Shown: positions 59,823-64,000 of the stretch, one piece after another
How the letters are laid out: the number at the start of each line of letters is the position of its first letter
Position numbering within the stretch: position 1 is the stretch's first letter
NCBI GenBank assembly: GCA_900065925.1
Contig: LN890280.1
Coordinates: 674,451 to 738,450, forward strand
Length of the DNA stretch: 64,000 nt
Source of the DNA: Nitrosotalea devaniterrae
GTDB taxonomy: Archaea > Thermoproteota > Nitrososphaeria > Nitrososphaerales > Nitrosopumilaceae
Direction of reading: 5' to 3'
Position numbers and translations under genes: made by a program
Notes under the pieces: model-generated
Databases searched by the model: none
What the model was told of the DNA's origin: nothing
The model's input: only the letters and a program-made list of their open reading frames with translations

Positions 59823-60242
59823 TTATTTTTTTGCCTTTGAAAGATTTGCTTGGATAAAATCAATTATTGCTGAAAGCGGAGTTCCGGGACCAAAGTTTCC
59901 TAATACTCCTGATTTTTCAAGATCTGGCTTGTCATCTTCTGGTATGACTCCTCCACCAATTACTAGGACATCATTAATCCCCTTGGCCTTGATTGCTTTT
60001 GCAACTCGTGGAAATAGTGTAAGATGTGCGCCATTTAGAAGGCTTAGTGCAACTACGTCAATGTCTTCGTCCTCTACTATCTGGGCTATTCTCTCAGGTG
60101 TTGCAAATAGTCCTGAATAGATGACTTCCATTCCTGCGTCTCGAAATGCCCTGCACAAGACAAGTGCGCCCCTGTCATGGCCGTCAAGGCCTAGTTTTGA
60201 GACAAGGATCCTTATTCTCTTTGCCTGAGACTTTTGCGACAT
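59823..60242 (-). CDS. mcmB: Methylmalonyl-CoA mutase, cobalamin-binding subunit
   Basis: The 139-residue B12-binding half of methylmalonyl-CoA mutase. It keeps the cobalamin signature DxHxxG (GLDGHDRGA, His22) and the SxL and GGG loops (VVALSLL; VIGGGVIPEDD). It works with the large subunit at 61278-62855 to make succinyl-CoA from methylmalonyl-CoA. It is divergent from meaB and is split from the large subunit gene by the intervening mutase chaperone. Confidence 0.95.
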   Translation of the reverse strand: MSQKSQAKRIRILVSKLGLDGHDRGALVLCRAFRDAGMEVIYSGLFATPERIAQIVEDEDIDVVALSLLNGAHLTLFPRVAKAIKAKGINDVLVIGGGVIPEDDKPDLEKSGVLGNFGPGTPLSAIIDFIQANLSKAKK

Positions 60243-60337
60243 GTACTTTCAGGTAAATTTTCTGTTTTAAAAGCTTTATTTGAAAAATCGGTCAAATCTA
60301 GGGTTTTGATTGTACCAGTCCAACAAGAAGATTTATT

Positions 60338-61276
60338 GTGGATTATTTGCGTGACCTCTCTATGGATATTGTATCTGAACTCAAAAAAGGCAACAGAAGA
60401 GCCATTGCGCGTGCTATTTCTATTATAGAAAATAATGAAAAAGATGCTAAAATAATAATAAAAAAGATCTTTAAAAATTCTGGCAAGGCCATGAAGATTG
60501 GTATCACAGGGCCTGCAGGGGCTGGAAAAAGCACTCTGATAAACCAAACCAGCCTTGAGCTCAACAAACTAGGTTACAAGACCGCGGTTCTTGCAATCGA
60601 TCCAACTAGCCACATCACAGGTGGTGCAATACTTGGAGACAGGGTAAGGATGACTGAATCCACTGACTCTGGTACGTATATTCGAAGCATGGCATCAAGG
60701 GGTGCAACAGGTGCCATATCGACATCATTGCGAAACAGCATCCGAATTTTAGAGTATGCAGGGTTTAATCCTATAATAATTGAAAGTGTGGGTGCAGGCC
60801 AGACCGAAGTTGATATTGAAAAAGTTGTAGACTTGACAGTTGTTGTATTCAACCCGCACACTGGTGATAGCATCCAGACCATCAAGGCAGGCTTGACTGA
60901 GATTGGTGATATATACCTGATAAACAAGAGTGACTTGCCGGGTGCACGTCAACTCTTTGACTCTGTACGAGACTTTATTGGCATGTCAGAGAAGAACCCT
61001 GATGTAATGATGGTGTCGGCAAAATCAAACAAGGGTGTAACTGATTTTGCAAAAAAACTTGAAGATCTCATGAAATTACGACAAAAGACCAAAGGCGCAG
61101 ACGAGGCATCACGATTGGACTCTGAGCTACGAGATATTGTTTTAAATAATGTTAAAAATAAAGTTACAACGATGCTTGATTCTAGCAAGTCATATGCAGC
61201 TTATCTTAAAAAAGTCCAGGCAAGAAAAATCGATCCATTTGAAGCTGCAGACAAGATATCAAAGGGGCTAGTGTGA
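60338..61276 (+). CDS. meaB: Methylmalonyl-CoA mutase-associated GTPase
   Basis: A 312-residue SIMIBI GTPase (MeaB/ArgK). P-loop GPAGAGKST near residue 55, switch [18 protein letters not shown] near 88, and NKSD near 194. It loads and protects the B12 cofactor of methylmalonyl-CoA mutase. The GTG start and the tight link to the mutase genes (one base before mcmA) support this role. Confidence 0.95.
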   Translation: MDYLRDLSMDIVSELKKGNRRAIARAISIIENNEKDAKIIIKKIFKNSGKAMKIGITGPAGAGKSTLINQTSLELNKLGYKTAVLAIDPTSHITGGAILGDRVRMTESTDSGTYIRSMASRGATGAISTSLRNSIRILEYAGFNPIIIESVGAGQTEVDIEKVVDLTVVVFNPHTGDSIQTIKAGLTEIGDIYLINKSDLPGARQLFDSVRDFIGMSEKNPDVMMVSAKSNKGVTDFAKKLEDLMKLRQKTKGADEASRLDSELRDIVLNNVKNKVTTMLDSSKSYAAYLKKVQARKIDPFEAADKISKGLV

Positions 61277-61277
61277 C

Positions 61278-62855
61278 ATGGTGGTAAAATCTGTCAAGAC
61301 TGATTCTAATATTGTCGTAAAACGTTTCTATGATTCAAAGGTAAAGCCAAAAAGCAAGACCGAAGAACCCGGAAAATATCCTTACACTAGAGGAATACAT
61401 CCTGGAATGTATCGAGACAGACTCTGGACGATGAGACAGTATACAGGTTTTGGAACTGCCGAGCAGACAAATAACAGATTCAAGTATTTGCTGGAACGAG
61501 GCCAGACAGGTCTTTCAATGGCATTTGACTTGCCAACACAGATTGGTTATGATGCAGATGATCCTCATGCAGAAGGCGAGGTGGGCAAAGTCGGTGTCTC
61601 CATTACTTCACTTAAGGACATGATGAAGTGCTTTAACGGAATTCCACTTGACAAAGTCAGTACCTCAATGACAATTAATTCTACGGCATCAACATTGCTT
61701 GCATTATACATTGCAACAGGGGCAAAGCAAGGAGTAGACAGCAAACAACTACGCGGTACTACACAAAATGATATCCTAAAAGAATACATTGCAAGAAACA
61801 CGTACATCTATCCACCGCGTCCATCGATGAGACTAATTGGTGACATGATTGAATATTGTTCAAAAAAAGTTCCTCAATGGTATCCAATATCAATATCTGG
61901 ATACCACATGCGCGAAGCAGGATGCAATGCAGTTCAAGAAGTTGCATTCACCCTTGCAAATGCAATTGAATACATTGAGACATGTGTTGACAGGGGATTG
62001 AAAATTGATAGTTTTGCACCAAGGTTGTCATTTTTCTTTTGTTGCACTAGTGAATTTTTAGAAGAGATTGCAAAGTTCCGTGCTGCAAGAAGAATTTACG
62101 CCAAGATACTAAAGGATAGATTCCATGCAAAAGACAAACGATCTATACAACTAAAATTCCATGTACAGACAAGTGGCGAGTCCCTTACTGCACAACAGCC
62201 TGACAATAATATCGTACGTGTTGCGGTGCAATCTATGGCTGCAGTTCTTGGAGGATGCCAGTCACTTCATACCAATTCAAAAGACGAAGCACTTGCATTA
62301 CCAACAGAGGCAGCAGTAAAAATTGCCTTGAGAACCCAGCAGATTGTAGGCCATGAGAGCGGAATAACAAAGACAGTTGATCCTCTTGCAGGTTCATACT
62401 ATGTGGAAAATCTAACTGATCAAATAGAAGCAGAGGCAAACAAGTATCTTAAAAAGATAGACAGGATGGGAGGCTCACTTGTTGGAATAGAGCGAGGATT
62501 TTTCCAGTCTGAAATTAGGCAAAATGCATATCGATTAAAGAAGGAAATCGATGGGGGAAACCGAGTCATAGTTGGTGTCAATAAATTCACTGATACTACA
62601 AAGGAAAAACCAGACATAATGAAAATCGATGACAGTATCCAGACACAACAGATGGCACATCTAAAAGAGCTCCGTAGTACACGTGATAATACAAAGACAA
62701 GTCATGCACTAGAAAAAATGAAGAGTGCTGCAGAAAAGAATGAAAACCTAATGCCGTTTATCCTGGATGCTGTAAACAACTATGCTACACTGGGAGAGAT
62801 TAGCAATACATTCCGTGAAGTCTTTGGAATTTACCAACCAAAGGAGACATTCTAG
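61278..62855 (+). CDS. mcmA: Methylmalonyl-CoA mutase, large catalytic subunit
   Basis: The 525-residue TIM-barrel subunit. Substrate-binding and catalytic segments are [29 protein letters not shown] near residue 37, [30 protein letters not shown] near 78, and [14 protein letters not shown] near 332. The B12-binding part is the separate mcmB. In HP/HB it converts methylmalonyl-CoA to succinyl-CoA. ATG start; mce follows immediately. Confidence 0.97.
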   Translation: MVVKSVKTDSNIVVKRFYDSKVKPKSKTEEPGKYPYTRGIHPGMYRDRLWTMRQYTGFGTAEQTNNRFKYLLERGQTGLSMAFDLPTQIGYDADDPHAEGEVGKVGVSITSLKDMMKCFNGIPLDKVSTSMTINSTASTLLALYIATGAKQGVDSKQLRGTTQNDILKEYIARNTYIYPPRPSMRLIGDMIEYCSKKVPQWYPISISGYHMREAGCNAVQEVAFTLANAIEYIETCVDRGLKIDSFAPRLSFFFCCTSEFLEEIAKFRAARRIYAKILKDRFHAKDKRSIQLKFHVQTSGESLTAQQPDNNIVRVAVQSMAAVLGGCQSLHTNSKDEALALPTEAAVKIALRTQQIVGHESGITKTVDPLAGSYYVENLTDQIEAEANKYLKKIDRMGGSLVGIERGFFQSEIRQNAYRLKKEIDGGNRVIVGVNKFTDTTKEKPDIMKIDDSIQTQQMAHLKELRSTRDNTKTSHALEKMKSAAEKNENLMPFILDAVNNYATLGEISNTFREVFGIYQPKETF

Positions 62856-62856
62856 G

Positions 62857-63255
62857 ATGAGACTAGACCACGTTGCAATTGCAGTAAACAATCTAGATGA
62901 TGCAGTAAAACAGTACAAAGAAGCCCTGGGGGTTGACGAAGTAGAAATTGAAAATGTAGAATCAGAAGGAGTCAGAGTTGCAATATTGCATCTAAATAAT
63001 TCTAGAATTGAACTAATGGAGGCCACAAAAGAGACTAGCCCAATTAAAAAATTCTTGGCAACAAAAGGTGAAGGGCTACATCATATCGCACTTGAAACAG
63101 AGGGAATTGAAAAAGAAGTAGATAGGATGAAAGTGTGTGGGATACAATTTCTCGGAGAAATTAGACCTGGTTCACGTGGAACAAAAATAATATTCATGCA
63201 TCCAAAATCATTGCATGGTGTGCTTGCAGAGCTATGCTCTCATCCAAAATCCTAG
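62857..63255 (+). CDS. mce: Methylmalonyl-CoA epimerase
   Basis: A 132-residue vicinal-oxygen-chelate enzyme. Metal ligands appear in RLDHVAIAV (His), GLHHIALE (His) and the C-terminal LHGVLAELC (Glu). It interconverts (R)- and (S)-methylmalonyl-CoA, serving the mutase in the preceding gene. The ATG at 62857 lies two bases after the mcmA stop. Confidence 0.95.
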   Translation: MRLDHVAIAVNNLDDAVKQYKEALGVDEVEIENVESEGVRVAILHLNNSRIELMEATKETSPIKKFLATKGEGLHHIALETEGIEKEVDRMKVCGIQFLGEIRPGSRGTKIIFMHPKSLHGVLAELCSHPKS

Positions 63256-63806
63256 TCTACAAGCTTTAGTGTATCTGATGCAGTAATTATTCCAACAATC
63301 TTACTTTGCTTTGATACCAGGACACACTTTGAATATCGTATCAAAGATACTAGCGTCTTGACTGGAGTGTTATAGTCTACAATTGGGGGCCTTGCATCCA
63401 TGATTTCGGATATCTTGATTCGTTTTCGCTCAGTCTCATCGCTGTCCAAGATATGTTTTACAATGCCGTCCTCTGTTATGACACCTACAACTTCGGTGCC
63501 ATCAAAGATTGGCATCTGGCTGATTGACAACTCTTGCATCTTTTTTATTGCATCCTGTAGTGAATCATGGGCCTTGAGCTTGGCAATTTCTTTACTGCAA
63601 ATGTCTCCTGCTTTTGTAGATGATTGGCTATCAAGTGACCATAACACCTCGAATATTTTTCTTGCAGTGCCGTAGCTTGGCTGACATCTTCCAGACTCTA
63701 TCTGGTTTATCATCGAAGTGCTTACTCCTGTAAGTGACGCAAGTTTTTGCTGGGTAAGGCCTATCTTGATGCGAGCTTGTTTTATTGATTCTAGTCTTGG
63801 AAGCAT
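63252..63806 (-). CDS. HTH-CBS regulator
   Basis: A 184-residue protein. The N-terminal XRE-type HTH (SIKQARIKIGLTQQKLASLTGVSTSMINQIESGR) is followed by a pair of CBS domains (about 65-184) with MPIFDGTEVVGVITEDGIVKHI and VGIITASDTLKL. CBS pairs sense adenosine nucleotides. It may regulate the neighbouring carbon-fixation genes, an inference from position. The ATG at 63806 is chosen. It overlaps mce by four bases. Confidence 0.9.
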   Translation of the reverse strand: MLPRLESIKQARIKIGLTQQKLASLTGVSTSMINQIESGRCQPSYGTARKIFEVLWSLDSQSSTKAGDICSKEIAKLKAHDSLQDAIKKMQELSISQMPIFDGTEVVGVITEDGIVKHILDSDETERKRIKISEIMDARPPIVDYNTPVKTLVSLIRYSKCVLVSKQSKIVGIITASDTLKLVD

Positions 63807-63883
63807 GATGTGCAATAAAGGTCTGATTCAATATTTCAAGCCTTGCTATGTTTTCTGATGATATTTTGAAAAAATTAAGGGGG

Positions 63884-64000
63884 CTACTTCAAGCCCGCTT
63901 TTCGAGCAAATTTTGCTATCACAAAGATAACAAGGGCAATTATTAGAAAATCAATCACAACGCCTACAAAGTCTCCTATTCCAAAACTCATTCCGTTTCC
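63884..64000 (-). CDS. mscL: Large-conductance mechanosensitive channel, C-terminal end
   Basis: Partial; the gene runs off the right edge. The visible 38 residues include FVGVVIDFLIIALVIFVIAKFARKAG, matching the second transmembrane helix and following basic region of MscL (the family has 'FI..VIDFLIIAFVIF'). It would protect cells against osmotic downshock. Confidence 0.8.
   Translation of the reverse strand, partial: GNGMSFGIGDFVGVVIDFLIIALVIFVIAKFARKAGLK

Noticed and set aside
1-64000. tRNA, rRNA, CRISPR, transposase, integrase or phage features
   Set aside because: No T-loop (GTTCGAATC-type) with cloverleaf potential, no spaced direct repeats, and no mobile-element protein was seen; base composition looks uniform.

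Overview
The window reads as a chromosome segment of an ammonia-oxidising archaeon of the phylum Nitrososphaerota (Thaumarchaeota), probably close to the Nitrosopumilaceae or Nitrosotenuis. The evidence is a low-GC, compact genome with many TTG/GTG starts and TATA boxes about 22-28 bases before leaderless starts. Archaeal information-processing genes are present (RpoK, S25e, Alba, EndA, an archaeal-type prolyl-tRNA synthetase, a DRG GTPase, an ATP-dependent DNA ligase). So are an F420 gene (cofE), plastocyanin-like cupredoxins, and the methylmalonyl-CoA mutase/epimerase set of the 3-hydroxypropionate/4-hydroxybutyrate (HP/HB) carbon-fixation cycle. I found no tRNA, rRNA, CRISPR array, insertion sequence or prophage. 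No gap between genes exceeds about 200 bases.

Layout. 0-5.4 kb: end of a degenerate cupredoxin, a small membrane protein, a regulator, proS, a HAD phosphatase, cofE and a PHP-domain protein. 5.4-13.2 kb: sulfur and cofactor block with tusA-like and cysteine synthase genes, trxB, an inactive-looking archaemetzincin relative, a Cys-type Thi4, inositol-phosphate synthase, a siroheme nitrite/sulfite reductase and an overlapping rhodanese. 13.2-18.7 kb: TPR/winged-helix protein, a collagen-like protein with 123 uninterrupted Gly-X-Y triplets plus a companion gene, a histone-H1-tail-like basic microprotein, a zinc-ribbon microprotein, a DRG GTPase and a VTT membrane protein. 18.7-27.2 kb: housekeeping (HAD phosphatase, argS, trmI, nnrD, M20 peptidase, proteasome beta subunit with Ala at the catalytic Thr1 position, PUA protein, homoserine dehydrogenase). 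27.2-32.2 kb: TSUP permease, Met-rich cupredoxin, degenerate hotdog protein, and a tandem-SDR protein resembling the N-terminal half of Chloroflexus malonyl-CoA reductase. 32.3-38.4 kb: endA, DUF47, DNA ligase, S25e, rpoK, Alba. 38.4-41.3 kb: a cluster of very small genes, several of them zinc-binding (HTH/Zn, stand-alone asparagine-synthetase-like enzyme with a zinc ribbon, YHS, C2H2, KTSC). 41.3-52.9 kb: aldo/keto reductase, UbiA prenyltransferase, agmatinase family, birA, redoxin, two tandem secreted paralogues, YchF GTPase, cysS, nadE, Rieske protein. 52.9-64 kb: ahcY, metG, MFS, 3-hydroxyacid dehydrogenase family, TPR, ilvC, mcmB, meaB, mcmA, mce, HTH-CBS regulator and the end of mscL.

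How genes work together. The mcmB/meaB/mcmA/mce group carries the methylmalonyl-CoA to succinyl-CoA steps of HP/HB carbon fixation. birA would biotinylate the acetyl/propionyl-CoA carboxylase, which is not in this window. The tandem-SDR gene is a candidate for a malonyl-CoA or malonate-semialdehyde reducing step. tusA-like, cysteine synthase, rhodanese and the siroheme reductase suggest a sulfur-handling network. The most unusual content is the group of predicted proteins that keep a fold but lack the expected catalytic or metal-binding residue: cupredoxin without Cys, metzincin without HExxH, beta subunit without Thr1, SDR without the catalytic Lys, hotdog without Asp/His. The collagen-like/companion pair and the set of zinc microproteins are the other unusual elements.
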